Part shown: in pieces, positions 24,169 to 32,807 of the stretch
Position numbering within the stretch: the stretch's first letter is position 1
How the letters are laid out: every line of letters begins with the position of its first letter
Assembly (NCBI GenBank): GCA_964612085.1
Contig: CAZTCJ010000026.1
Coordinates: 1 to 41,446 of the forward strand
Direction: 5' to 3'
DNA: 41,446 nt
Origin: CAZTCJ01 sp964612085
GTDB taxonomy: Bacteria; Pseudomonadota; Alphaproteobacteria; JAJFIK01
Translations under genes and position numbers: made by a program
Notes under the pieces: model-generated
Databases searched by the model: none
What the model was told of the DNA's origin: nothing
Seen by the model: the letters and a program-made list of their open reading frames with translations, nothing else

Positions 24169-24290
24169 GTTTGGAAACGCGTTTCAACGCGTTTCCGCAT
24201 GCCTGGCCAGTCCGCTCCCGACTACCCACAAGGGTACCCTGAATTGGGCGGTCGGAAGGGGGAGCGGGCCGGTGGTGCCCCTTTCCAAAC
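24169..24290. repeat. Intergenic element made of nested inverted repeats
   Basis: The outer 9-base arms GTTTGGAAA (24169-24177) and TTTCCAAAC (24282-24290) are perfect inverted repeats. Inside lie a hairpin GGAAACGCGTT/AACGCGTTTCC (24173-24183, 24186-24196), the arms CGCTCCC/GGGAGCG (24213-24219, 24260-24266) flanked by GGCC/GGCC, and a palindrome AGGGTACCCT (24231-24240). It occupies most of the space between the unknown membrane protein gene and the SIMPL gene. It resembles a REP- or MITE-like unit; no target duplication is evident. Confidence 0.5.
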
Positions 24291-24377
24291 AGACTCTAAG
24301 CGCTGCCCGCACGCCTTTCTATTGACAGCAAGCCTGGCCGGCGCGCCACACTACCTTCTCAAGACAGGGAGGACGTG

Positions 24378-25127
24378 ATGCGTGGATGGGCTTGTGCGAT
24401 TCTGGCGCTGGCGCTGCTGGTTCCTATTGGCGTGGTCGCTGCCGAGCGCGAAGAACATATCGCGGTCAAAGGCATTGGCGTTGTGGAGCAGAAGGCGGAT
24501 TACGTTTTCGTCTCAGGTGAGTTGGCTCACACAGCTCCTGACGTCGAACAAGCTGCGGAAAGAGTGGCCAACGATATCGAAAAGATCGGCGAAGCTTTGA
24601 CGGAATTGGGTCTAAAGCCCACCGCTCTTGCCGTTCTCGATTTCCGGACCGAGCCAGAATACGAAACACAGAGAAGCGCTGGGCAGCGCAAACAGCTTCT
24701 TGTCGGCTACACCACGACCCAAAGTCTCAAAATCAGGGTCGAAGATCTCGCCAAAACCGGAGAAGTGCTAGGGATATTGGCGGCTTACAACACGCGCACG
24801 TCAGGCGACAGCTTGGAATATCACGTGAACGAACCAGGCCGCCTCCTGACAAAAGCACAGGATGAAGCCATGGAAAATGCGATCGCAAAAGCACAAGCGT
24901 TCGCACAAGCAGCAGGACGGCGGTTAGGCCCGGCGCTCATTATCGAAGAAAGCAATCTTTCTAATTATCGTCTGGTCAATGATTTGAGAGCAGAGGTTAG
25001 TCATGAAGGCGATGATGTTGGTGTAATGAATAATAGGATTGTTGTAACAGGGAGCCGAATTGTCCCGATTACGTCCCGCAAGGTGACAACGGGCGCTGCT
25101 CTCTACGTGCGTTTTGCCTTGGAATAA
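24378..25127 (+). CDS. Exported SIMPL-domain (DUF541) protein
   Basis: This 249-residue protein has a signal peptide (about 1-21, ending VVAAE) and a SIMPL domain, which occurs in periplasmic proteins such as E. coli YggE. The conserved features are IAVKGIGVVEQKADYVFVSG at the start, LDFRTEPEY, the YTTTQSLKIRV strand and the ALNDAMENAIAKAQAFAQAAG-like helix seen here as DEAMENAIAKAQAFAQAAGR. GGAGG precedes the ATG at 24378. The last third is visibly richer in A and T than its neighbours and uses different codons, suggesting recent transfer. Function is unknown; YggE is linked to oxidative stress. Confidence 0.85.
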   Translation: MRGWACAILALALLVPIGVVAAEREEHIAVKGIGVVEQKADYVFVSGELAHTAPDVEQAAERVANDIEKIGEALTELGLKPTALAVLDFRTEPEYETQRSAGQRKQLLVGYTTTQSLKIRVEDLAKTGEVLGILAAYNTRTSGDSLEYHVNEPGRLLTKAQDEAMENAIAKAQAFAQAAGRRLGPALIIEESNLSNYRLVNDLRAEVSHEGDDVGVMNNRIVVTGSRIVPITSRKVTTGAALYVRFALE

Positions 25128-25139
25128 CCCATACAAACA

Positions 25140-25169
25140 AAAACGGCGGCTCGGTGGAGCCGCCGTTTT
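25140..25169. terminator. Bidirectional intrinsic terminator
   Basis: A perfect 13-bp stem (25140-25152 with 25157-25169) encloses the loop GGTG. The stem ends in four T on the plus strand, and in a long T-rich run on the minus strand. It sits between the convergent SIMPL gene and cysNC, and would end both transcripts. Confidence 0.9.
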
Positions 25170-25193
25170 GCGTAAACGCGATTTCGTCCGTCC

Positions 25194-27113
25194 TCAGACC
25201 TTGAAGGTCTTTTCCACATAGGCGATCAGTTCGTCGACGCACCGCTCCACATCCATGGCTTGGGTGTCGACCACCAGTTCCGGGCTTTCGGGCGCCTCGT
25301 AAGGGGCTGAGATACCGGTGAACTCCTTGATCTCGCCGGCCCGCGCCTTCTGGTACAAGCCCTTGGGGTCGCGGCTTTCGCAGGTCGCCACATCGGCCTT
25401 CACATGGATCTCATGGAAGCCGGAGCCGACCGCCGCTTCCCGCGCCCGGTCCCGGTCGGAGCGGTAGGGCGAGATAAACGCCGTGATCGCCACCATGCCG
25501 GCCCGCGCGAACAAAGCGGCCACCTCGCCCACCCTGCGGATATTCTCCGCCCGGTCTTCCGGCGAAAAGCCCAGATTGGCGTTGAGCCCGTGGCGCACAT
25601 TGTCGCCGTCAAGCACATAGGCGTTGTAGCCTTTCTCGAACAAACGCTGCTCCAGGGCCACGGCCAGCGTCGATTTTCCGGCACCGGACAAACCGGTCAG
25701 CCAGATCACGCCGCCCTTGTGGCCGTTGCGCGCGGCGCGGGCCTCCGCCGAAATCCGGTGTTCCACCTTGGTGATATTGGTGGAGCGCTGGGTGATCAGG
25801 CTGCGCTGATCCGCATAGCCTTCCATGGAAATAATGCCGCCGCCGGCGATGTCGTATTTATCGACCAGCACGAAGCGGCCCGTGGTCGGCAGCGCGGCGA
25901 ACTCGTCCACCGCCAGCATGCGCTTAGCCCGGATGATCACCTCGCCCACCTGGTTGCGTTCCACCTGGTCTGCTTCCGCATGGCCGAGCGAGGTGGTATC
26001 GATGATCCGCTCGATGGCCTGGATCGTCACCTTGGCCTCGCCGGTGGCAAGTTTCAGCTTATAGTTGCTGCCCACTTTCAGCGGTTCGCGGCCCAGCCAG
26101 AAGATGCGGGCCCGGAACACATCCGTCTCGACGGGGGCGTTCTTCACATGGGAAATCAGTTCTCCGCGCTCGACGAAGATCTGTTCGTCGAGCGTGATGC
26201 CGATGGATTGGCCCGCCACCGCATGGGTCGGTGCCTCGAAGCCGTCGCGCGAGGACCAGGCCTCGATGGATTTGACCCGGACGGTCTTGTTGGACGGCGA
26301 GAAAGTGACTTCATCGCCGACGCTGAGTTCGCCCGACTCGATCTTGCCAGCGATGATCCGCCGGTCGTCGAATTTGAAAACATCCTGCACAGGAAACCGC
26401 AGGGGCTGATCCACCGGCGCCTTCCGGGTGCGGAAGGAATCGAGCGCGCCCAGCACGGTAGGGCCCTTGTACCAGCCCATGCGTTCGGAGCGGTTCGCCA
26501 CATTGTCCCCGTCGCGCGCGGAAATCGGGACGAAGAACAGGGGCTCGACACCGATGGTCGCCAGATAGCGCCGGTACTCCTCTTCGATGAGATCGAACTG
26601 ATCCTGTTCGAAATCCACCAGATCCATCTTGTTGACGGCGACGGCCACTTGGCTCACGCCCATCAGATGGAGCAGATAGCCATGGCGGCGGGATTGCTCG
26701 GCCACGCCTTCCGCCGCGTCGATCATCAAGACGGCGGCGTCCGACTGGGCCGCGCCGGTGATCATGTTCTTCAGGAACTCCTTGTGCCCCGGCGCATCGA
26801 TGATGGTGTAATCCCGGGTCTTGGTCTTGAACCAGATCTGGGTGGTGTCGATGGTGATGCCCTGGTCGCGCTCGGCCTGCATGGCGTCCATCAGAAAGGC
26901 CCATTCGAACGGCATGCCGCGGCGCTCCGACATGGCCTTGATGGCCTCGTATTTGCCTTCCGGCAGGCTGCCGGTGTCGTGAAAGAGCCGTCCCACCAGG
27001 GTCGATTTGCCGTGGTCCACATGACCGACGATCACGATACGGAGCAGATCGCGCTCGGAGCCGGACGCAGGCGCGCCGTCGATCGTCGCAATATGCAGGT
27101 TGTTCTGTGCCAT
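25194..27113 (-). CDS. cysNC: Fused sulfate adenylyltransferase subunit 1 / APS kinase
   Basis: This 639-residue bifunctional enzyme has two parts. The CysN GTPase (about 1-455) drives ATP sulfurylase, with P-loop GHVDHGKST (30-38), DAPGH and NKMD. The CysC kinase (about 465-639) phosphorylates adenylylsulfate to PAPS, with Walker A GLSGAGKST (474-482) and FISPYRSDR. The CysNC (NodQ-like) fusion is common in alphaproteobacteria. It follows cysD by 59 bases. No sulfite-producing genes (PAPS reductase, cysIJ) are visible, so the PAPS here may serve sulfotransferases of the nearby polysaccharide genes as well as assimilation; that is inference. Confidence 0.97.
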   Translation of the reverse strand: MAQNNLHIATIDGAPASGSERDLLRIVIVGHVDHGKSTLVGRLFHDTGSLPEGKYEAIKAMSERRGMPFEWAFLMDAMQAERDQGITIDTTQIWFKTKTRDYTIIDAPGHKEFLKNMITGAAQSDAAVLMIDAAEGVAEQSRRHGYLLHLMGVSQVAVAVNKMDLVDFEQDQFDLIEEEYRRYLATIGVEPLFFVPISARDGDNVANRSERMGWYKGPTVLGALDSFRTRKAPVDQPLRFPVQDVFKFDDRRIIAGKIESGELSVGDEVTFSPSNKTVRVKSIEAWSSRDGFEAPTHAVAGQSIGITLDEQIFVERGELISHVKNAPVETDVFRARIFWLGREPLKVGSNYKLKLATGEAKVTIQAIERIIDTTSLGHAEADQVERNQVGEVIIRAKRMLAVDEFAALPTTGRFVLVDKYDIAGGGIISMEGYADQRSLITQRSTNITKVEHRISAEARAARNGHKGGVIWLTGLSGAGKSTLAVALEQRLFEKGYNAYVLDGDNVRHGLNANLGFSPEDRAENIRRVGEVAALFARAGMVAITAFISPYRSDRDRAREAAVGSGFHEIHVKADVATCESRDPKGLYQKARAGEIKEFTGISAPYEAPESPELVVDTQAMDVERCVDELIAYVEKTFKV

Positions 27114-27172
27114 GACCGGCCTCGCTTTTGTCTTTTAGAAATCGGAAAAAAAGCGCGTGCTCGTACCGCGCC

Positions 27173-27967
27173 CTACATATAACCGTCCGCCCGCAGACGC
27201 TCGAAGGCGTCTTCGGACTCATGATCCATGGCCCGGCCGGCGCGCTCTTCGGTCTTGATGGTCTCAAGCTCGGCGATGATCTCGTCGATGGTCGAGGCCT
27301 CGGACTCGATGGGGAAGGTAATGCCCACTTCGCCCAGCGAGCGGAAGCGCTTGCCGTCGCGCGCGAAATAAAGCGGCACCACGGGGATCTCTTCCCGGCG
27401 GATATAGCGCCACACGTCCAGTTCGGTCCAATGGAGCAGCGGATGGATGCGGATATGGGTGCCCGGCGGATAATCGGTCTTGTACTGGTCCCAGAATTCC
27501 GGCGGCTGATCGTGGGCGTCCCATTGGCCCTGTTCGGTCCGGGGGCTGAACACCCGCTCCTTGGCGCGCATGGACTGCTCGTCCCGGCGGATTCCGGCGA
27601 TCACCGCATCGAGTTCGTATTTGGCGATGGCCACTTTGAGGCCTTCGGTCTTGCGCGCGGCGAAACGCGAGGCAGGCGGCAGGCTGTCGTCCACCGCTTC
27701 GATCGGCGGACAATCGTCCGCGATCATGGTCAGATCCCATTCCTTGGAATACTGGTCGCGAAAGGCATAGGTCTCGGGAAATTCCGCCCCCGTATCAAGA
27801 TGCATCACCGGAAACGGGATGTGGCCGAAAAACGCCTTGCGCGCCAGCCAGATCATCACGTTGGAGTCCTTGCCCAGCGACCAGAGCAGCGCGATCTTAT
27901 CCATCCGGTTGAAGGCCTCGCGCAAAATGAAAATGCTCTGGCTTTCCAACTGATCCAAACGATCCAT
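27173..27967 (-). CDS. cysD: Sulfate adenylyltransferase subunit 2
   Basis: CysD is the catalytic ATP-sulfurylase subunit that makes adenylylsulfate from sulfate and ATP. The 264-residue protein has the PP-loop LLWSLGKDSNVMIWLARKA, VMHLDTG, and IAGIRRDEQSMRAKERVFSPR, all characteristic of the family. It is shorter than the roughly 300-residue E. coli CysD. The ATG at 27967 gives the usual family start MDRLDQLESQSIFILREA; an upstream in-frame start at 28027 would add 20 unlike residues. It is the first gene of a cysD-cysNC pair. Confidence 0.94.
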   Translation of the reverse strand: MDRLDQLESQSIFILREAFNRMDKIALLWSLGKDSNVMIWLARKAFFGHIPFPVMHLDTGAEFPETYAFRDQYSKEWDLTMIADDCPPIEAVDDSLPPASRFAARKTEGLKVAIAKYELDAVIAGIRRDEQSMRAKERVFSPRTEQGQWDAHDQPPEFWDQYKTDYPPGTHIRIHPLLHWTELDVWRYIRREEIPVVPLYFARDGKRFRSLGEVGITFPIESEASTIDEIIAELETIKTEERAGRAMDHESEDAFERLRADGYM

Positions 27968-28051
27968 GACATCAATCTCTTGCTTGTAAGAAAAACGGCG
28001 ATGCCACCCGCCACGGCGGCCCGGCAATTGCTGCCTTAATTAAGTACGGTC

Positions 28052-28096
28052 GGCTGGTGTGGCAATGGCAGCAACCACACCCGGCCAATGTTTTTT
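28052..28096 (+). terminator. Terminator-like hairpin in the glmM-cysD gap
   Basis: GGCTGGTGTGG (28052-28062) pairs with CCACACCCGGCC (28074-28085), followed by a run of six T at 28091-28096 on the plus strand. Both flanking genes read on the minus strand, so it would end antisense transcription, or act as a hairpin in the cysD leader. Orientation makes its role uncertain. Confidence 0.35.
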
Positions 28097-28132
28097 GTCA
28101 CGATGGCGTCAAAAACGCGGGAAATCGCGGCC

Positions 28133-29482
28133 TCAAGCAAGGGCTTCGATCTGCTCGACGATGGAATCGACGGCCCGCAGCACCAGCGCTTCGTCGTCCC
28201 CCTCGCCCATGACCCGAATCAGCGGTTCGGTGCCCGACTTGCGCACCACGATGCGGCCCGCATTGCCGAGCTGGCTGCGCGCGCTGTCGATCGCGGTCTG
28301 AACGGAGGTCTGATCGAGCGGCGACACGGCGCCGTCGGTGAAGCGCACATTCTTGAGGATCTGCGGGCTGGGCTCGAACAGGCGGCACATTTCGCTGGCG
28401 GGTTTGTCCTGCTCGCGCAGGCAGGCGAGCACCTGGAGCCCGGCGACCAGACCGTCGCCCGTGGTGGCGTAATCGGACAGGATGATATGGCCCGACTGCT
28501 CGCCGCCCACATTGAAGCCGTTGCCGCGCATATGGTCGATCACATAACGGTCGCCTACTTTCGTCCGGGCCAGAGACAGGCCCTTACCCTCCAGATAGCG
28601 CTCCAGGCCCAGATTGGACATGACCGTGGCCACGATGCCGCCCGCCTTGAGGCGCCCGTCCCTGTGCCAGGCGGAACCGATCAAGGCCATGAGCTGGTCG
28701 CCGTCCACCAGTGCGCCCTTCTCGTCCACGATCAGGACCCGGTCGGCATCGCCATCGAGCGCGATACCAAGCTGCGCGCCTTCTCTGACGACCGTTTCCT
28801 GGAGGCGGCCGGTGGCGGTGGAGCCGCACGCCTTGTTGATATTAAAGCCGTTGGGCTCAACCCCGATCGGGATCACCTCGGCGCCCAGCTCCCACAGCAC
28901 GGCGGGCGCGACCTTGTAAGCCGCCCCATGGGCGCAATCGATGGCGATTTTCATGCCATCCAGACGCAGATGCCGGGGAAAGGTGGATTTGGCGAATTCG
29001 ATATAGCGCGCCTGGGAGTCGTCGACCCGCTTGGCCCGGCCCAGATCCGCCGGTTCGGCCAGGTCTTCGGCCAGGCCGTTCTGCATCAGGGCTTCGATTT
29101 CTTCCTCACGCTGATCGGTGAGCTTGAAGCCGTCGGGCCCGAACAGCTTGATGCCATTGTCTTCGTACGAATTGTGCGAGGCGGAGATCATGACCCCCAG
29201 ATCGGCCCTGAGCGAGCGGGTCATCATGGCCACGGCAGGCGTCGGCAGCGGTCCGAACAGAAACACATCCATGCCGACGGCGGTGAAGCCCGCGACCAGA
29301 GCCGGCTCGATCATGTAGCACGACAGACGCGTATCCTTGCCGATCACCACCCTGTGGCGGTGATCGCCGCGCGTGAAGATCCGACCGGCCGCCATGCCCA
29401 CTTTGAGCGCGGTCTCGGCGTCCATCGGAATGCGGTTGGCGCGCCCGCGAATACCGTCCGTACCAAAATAGATCCGTCCCAT
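28133..29482 (-). CDS. glmM: Phosphoglucosamine mutase
   Basis: GlmM converts glucosamine-6-phosphate to glucosamine-1-phosphate on the way to UDP-GlcNAc. The 449-residue protein begins FGTDGIRGRAN, has the active-site serine Ser102 in MISASHNSYEDNG, the metal-binding loop DGDADR near residue 243, and the phosphate-binding RKSGTEPLIRVM at the C-terminus. These are diagnostic. It lies downstream of glmS (62 bases) on the same strand, a sensible pairing of consecutive steps; GlmU is not in the window. Confidence 0.97.
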   Translation of the reverse strand: MGRIYFGTDGIRGRANRIPMDAETALKVGMAAGRIFTRGDHRHRVVIGKDTRLSCYMIEPALVAGFTAVGMDVFLFGPLPTPAVAMMTRSLRADLGVMISASHNSYEDNGIKLFGPDGFKLTDQREEEIEALMQNGLAEDLAEPADLGRAKRVDDSQARYIEFAKSTFPRHLRLDGMKIAIDCAHGAAYKVAPAVLWELGAEVIPIGVEPNGFNINKACGSTATGRLQETVVREGAQLGIALDGDADRVLIVDEKGALVDGDQLMALIGSAWHRDGRLKAGGIVATVMSNLGLERYLEGKGLSLARTKVGDRYVIDHMRGNGFNVGGEQSGHIILSDYATTGDGLVAGLQVLACLREQDKPASEMCRLFEPSPQILKNVRFTDGAVSPLDQTSVQTAIDSARSQLGNAGRIVVRKSGTEPLIRVMGEGDDEALVLRAVDSIVEQIEALA

Positions 29483-29544
29483 GTGATCCCCCGGTCAAGA
29501 CTGAGCCGATGGCGTCGAAGCCCGTTGAAAAGCCGCCGCGCCGC

Positions 29545-31365
29545 TTACTCCACCGTGACCGATTTCGCCAGATTGCGCGGCTGGTCCACATCCGTGCCTT
29601 TGGCGATGGCCGTGTAGTAAGCGATAAGCTGGACTGGGACTACATACAAAAGCGGGGCTGAAATAAGACCGCTCGGCGGGACTTCGATGGTGCGCCAGGC
29701 ATCCTTGCCGGCCGCTTCCAGACCCTTGGCGTCGGAAATCAGCACGACCTTGCCGCCCCGGGCCGCCACTTCCTGCATATTGGAAACGGTTTTCTCGAAC
29801 AGCCGGTCGGACGGCGCCAGAACGATGACCGGCACGTCATCGTCAATGAGCGCGATGGGGCCGTGCTTCAGCTCGCCCGCCGCATAGCCTTCCGCGTGGA
29901 TATAGGAAATTTCCTTGAGCTTCAGGGCGCCTTCGAGCGCGATGGGATAAGTCACGCCCCGGCCCAGATAGAGCACGTCACGGGCCTTGGAGAGATCGTG
30001 ACCCAGCGCCTCGTACTGTTTTTCATCTTGCAGGATCTTGGCGATGCCGCCCGGCACTTCCGTCAGCATACGGGTGTAGTGGACTTCATCCTCGCGGGTC
30101 AGCACGCCCCGCGCCCGGCCCGCCGCGATCGCCATGGCTGCAAGCACGGTGAGCTGACAGGTGAACGCCTTGGTCGAGGCGACGCCGATTTCCGGTCCCG
30201 CATGGGTGGGAAACAGTTCATTGGCTTCCCGGGCGATGGAGGATTCCGGCACATTGACGATGGCCGCGATCTGGGAGCCCTGTTCCGCGCAGTAGCGCAG
30301 CGCCGCCAGCGTATCGGCCGTCTCGCCCGATTGGGAAATGAAGACGGACAAGGCGCTCGGATCGACCACCGGCTCGCGGTAGCGGAATTCCGAAGCGATA
30401 TCGAGCTCTAACGGCAGCCGCGCCAGGCTTTCGAACCAGTAGCGCGAGACGAGGCCCGCATAGAACGCCGTGCCGCAGGCCGACATCATCAGGGAGCGGA
30501 GGGAGGAGAAGTCGATCGCCGAGGGCGGACGGATGCGTTCCTCGACCGCATCGAGATAGGTGGTCAGCGTATGGCCGATCATCTCGGGCTGTTCATGGAT
30601 TTCCTTGACCATGAAGTGGCGGTGATTGCCCTTGCCCACCATTTCCGCCGACAGGCTGGTGGTGCGCACGGGCCGCTCCACGGACCGGCCGTCGGCGTCA
30701 CGGATACTGACGCTGTCATGGCGCAGCACCGCCCAGTCTCCGTCTTCCAGATAGCTGATGCGGTTGGTCAAGGGCGCCAGCGCCATGGCGTCGGAGCCCA
30801 GATACATCTCGTTGGTCCCATGGCCGATGGCGAGCGGGCTGCCCCGACGGGCGCCGATCATCAGACCGTCCTCGCCCTTGAACAGGACGGCGAGCGCGAA
30901 AGCGCCGTCCAGGCGTTTCAAGGCAGCTTCTATGGCCGATTCCGGCGTCTCGCCCTGGTCCAGCAGATGGGTGACCAGACGGGCGATCACCTCGGTGTCA
31001 GTGTCGCTTTCGAAAACGATGCCGGAGCCTTCCAGATCGCCGCGCAATTCCCGGAAGTTTTCGATGATGCCGTTATGGACAAGCGTGACCCGGTCAGTGG
31101 CATGGGGATGGGCATTGCCTTCCGTGGGCGCGCCATGGGTTGCCCAGCGCGTATGGCCGATGCCGTTGGATCCTTCCAAGGGGTCGCGGGCCAGCAGACC
31201 TTCCAGATTGGCCAGCTTGCCCACCGCCCGGCGCCGGTCCAAAGCCCCGTTCCGCACGGTGGCGATCCCGGCCGAGTCGTAGCCGCGGTATTCGAGCCGC
31301 TTCAGCGCGTCGCACAAGCGGGGCGCGACCGGCTCATGCCCCAGAATTCCAACGATACCGCACAT
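29545..31365 (-). CDS. glmS: Glutamine-fructose-6-phosphate aminotransferase
   Basis: GlmS makes glucosamine-6-phosphate from fructose-6-phosphate and glutamine, the entry to amino-sugar synthesis. The 606-residue protein starts MCGIVGIL, where Cys2 is the N-terminal amidotransferase nucleophile after Met removal; this fixes the start at 31365 rather than an upstream in-frame codon at 31410. The glutaminase domain has HTRWATHG and NGIIENF; two SIS domains follow with SACGTAFYAGLV and ISQSGETADTLAAL. The C-terminus ends LAKSVTVE, the usual end of GlmS. No glmS ribozyme is apparent upstream. Confidence 0.97.
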   Translation of the reverse strand: MCGIVGILGHEPVAPRLCDALKRLEYRGYDSAGIATVRNGALDRRRAVGKLANLEGLLARDPLEGSNGIGHTRWATHGAPTEGNAHPHATDRVTLVHNGIIENFRELRGDLEGSGIVFESDTDTEVIARLVTHLLDQGETPESAIEAALKRLDGAFALAVLFKGEDGLMIGARRGSPLAIGHGTNEMYLGSDAMALAPLTNRISYLEDGDWAVLRHDSVSIRDADGRSVERPVRTTSLSAEMVGKGNHRHFMVKEIHEQPEMIGHTLTTYLDAVEERIRPPSAIDFSSLRSLMMSACGTAFYAGLVSRYWFESLARLPLELDIASEFRYREPVVDPSALSVFISQSGETADTLAALRYCAEQGSQIAAIVNVPESSIAREANELFPTHAGPEIGVASTKAFTCQLTVLAAMAIAAGRARGVLTREDEVHYTRMLTEVPGGIAKILQDEKQYEALGHDLSKARDVLYLGRGVTYPIALEGALKLKEISYIHAEGYAAGELKHGPIALIDDDVPVIVLAPSDRLFEKTVSNMQEVAARGGKVVLISDAKGLEAAGKDAWRTIEVPPSGLISAPLLYVVPVQLIAYYTAIAKGTDVDQPRNLAKSVTVE

Positions 31366-31525
31366 GCGCGTCCACCTGCTGTCCTGTTGATCCGTTCCAA
31401 GCTGTGCCAAAGCACCAGTTTTCTTGGATTTTGACGCCCCTAATAGTCATAAATGTCTCAACAGCGCCAGACCAGCCGATGGCGGCGCGGTCACTTTGTG
31501 TTTCTGATCTGTAACAATAAAGCGC

Positions 31526-31531
31526 TATATT
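31526..31531 (+). promoter_or_regulatory. Candidate -10 box for the structured leader
   Basis: TATATT on the plus strand predicts transcription start at about 31537-31538. A good -35 box is not visible at the right spacing (TCTGAT at 31503-31508 is poor), so this could depend on an activator or another sigma factor. Its value lies in agreeing with the start of the closing stem at 31536. Confidence 0.35.
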
Positions 31532-31535
31532 GCTG

Positions 31536-31713
31536 CGGTGCGACAGGCAAGTAGCAGAACTTGCGTTTAACCGGAAAGACGGTTGGACAGGGCATTGTAT
31601 CCAGGGTAAGCACTACGTCGCGCCGACCGGCTGCGTGTCAGGGGAGCAGCCGTGAGGGAACCAAAAATGCGCTCAATGGCGCATTCTCTAACGGACGGTT
31701 AAGGGGTAACCGT
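31536..31713 (+). ncRNA. Structured leader RNA upstream of the UDP-glucuronate decarboxylase gene
   Basis: A 9-bp closing stem, CGGTGCGAC (31536-31544) with GTCGCGCCG (31617-31625), with one G-U pair, encloses two clear hairpins: GCAAGT/ACTTGC (31547-31552, 31559-31564) and AACCG/CGGTT with loop GAAAGA (31569-31573, 31580-31584), plus a weaker GGA/TCC arm. Downstream are three more: GGCTGC/GCAGCC (31630-31651), AATGCGC/GCGCATT (31666-31672, 31679-31685), and ACGGTTA/TAACCGT (31695-31701, 31707-31713). The last one has AGGGG in its loop, resembling a ribosome site. I do not recognise the consensus of a known riboswitch class. The 416 bases between glmS and the decarboxylase hold no other gene. 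Confidence 0.4.
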
Positions 31714-31781
31714 TCTTGATGACCGGGCTGGCGCCCGCCTCAGTTTTTAGGATCCGAAACTCACCGAACGGCACACCAAGC

Positions 31782-32783
31782 ATGCATGCAACTCGACGGA
31801 TAATGGTCACCGGCGGCGCGGGCTTCATTGGCTCCTACGTTTGCCAAAAGCTGCTGGACGACGGTCACGAGGTGCTGTGCGTCGATAATTATTTCACGGG
31901 GACCCGGCGGAATGTGCGCCACTTAATGGCGAACCCCCATTTCGAGCTGCTGCGCCACGACGTGACCAACCCGCTGATCGTCGAAGTGGACGAGATCTAC
32001 AATCTCGCCTGCCCCGCCTCGCCGGTGCACTACCAGTTCGATCCCGTTCAGACCACCAAAACGAGCGTACTCGGCGCCATCAACATGCTGGGGGTTGCAA
32101 AGCGGGTGAAGGCCAAGATCCTCCAGGCGTCCACCAGCGAGGTCTATGGCGACCCGACGGTTCATCCGCAGGCGGAAGAATACTGGGGCCATGTCAACCC
32201 GATCGGCATCCGCGCCTGTTATGACGAAGGCAAGCGCTGCGCCGAGACCCTGTTTTTCGACTATTATCGGCAGCATCAACTGAAGATCAAGGTCGCGCGG
32301 ATCTTCACCACATACGGGCCGCGCATGCAGCCCAATGACGGGCGCGTGGTGTCGAATTTCATCGTTCAGGCCCTCAAAGGCGAGCCGATCACCATTTACG
32401 GCGACGGCTCCCAGACCCGCTCCTTCTGCTATGTGGAGGATCTGGTGGACGGCCTCATCGGGCTGATGAACAGCCCGGATGACATCACCGGTCCGATCAA
32501 TCTGGGCAATCCGAACGAATTCACCATCCGGGAATTAGCCGATCTGGTCATCGAGACGACCGGGTCGCGCTCCGTGATCGAACACCGGCCCCTGCCGTCC
32601 GACGATCCGAAGCAGCGCCAGCCGGATATTTCCCGCGCCCAATCGGTTCTGCAATGGCAGCCCACGGTCAAGCTGCAGGACGGGCTGAAATTCACGGTGG
32701 CCTATTTCGAAGAATTGATCCGGGAAAATCTTCTGCCGGGCATTCCGAGCCGCACCCCCCAAGCGACGGCGCAGACGCGATAA
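31782..32783 (+). CDS. UDP-glucuronate decarboxylase (UDP-xylose synthase)-like epimerase
   Basis: This short-chain dehydrogenase/epimerase of 333 residues closely resembles UXS, which converts UDP-glucuronate to UDP-xylose with bound NAD. The dinucleotide motif is GGAGFIG at 11-17, catalytic residues are in STSE (Glu120) and YDEGK (Tyr147, Lys151), and the UXS-typical NLACPASPVHYQ and RIFTTYGPRM are present. The start is uncertain: an ATG at 31719 (plus a TTG at 31716) would add 21 residues unlike the family and follows an AGGGG in a hairpin loop, whereas 31782 gives the usual N-terminus but a poor ribosome site. It follows a long structured leader. A related NDP-sugar dehydratase is the alternative. 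Confidence 0.88.
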   Translation: MHATRRIMVTGGAGFIGSYVCQKLLDDGHEVLCVDNYFTGTRRNVRHLMANPHFELLRHDVTNPLIVEVDEIYNLACPASPVHYQFDPVQTTKTSVLGAINMLGVAKRVKAKILQASTSEVYGDPTVHPQAEEYWGHVNPIGIRACYDEGKRCAETLFFDYYRQHQLKIKVARIFTTYGPRMQPNDGRVVSNFIVQALKGEPITIYGDGSQTRSFCYVEDLVDGLIGLMNSPDDITGPINLGNPNEFTIRELADLVIETTGSRSVIEHRPLPSDDPKQRQPDISRAQSVLQWQPTVKLQDGLKFTVAYFEELIRENLLPGIPSRTPQATAQTR

Positions 32784-32807
32784 GCCTACAGGTCTTGTGA
32801 CTGATGA

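Noticed and set aside
28088..29617. 509-codon plus-strand frame opposite glmM
   Set aside because: Shadow of glmM, whose sense protein has all active-site motifs.
31366..31535. glmS ribozyme upstream of glmS
   Set aside because: No pairing or conserved core of the ribozyme is apparent, and it is known mainly from Gram-positive bacteria.
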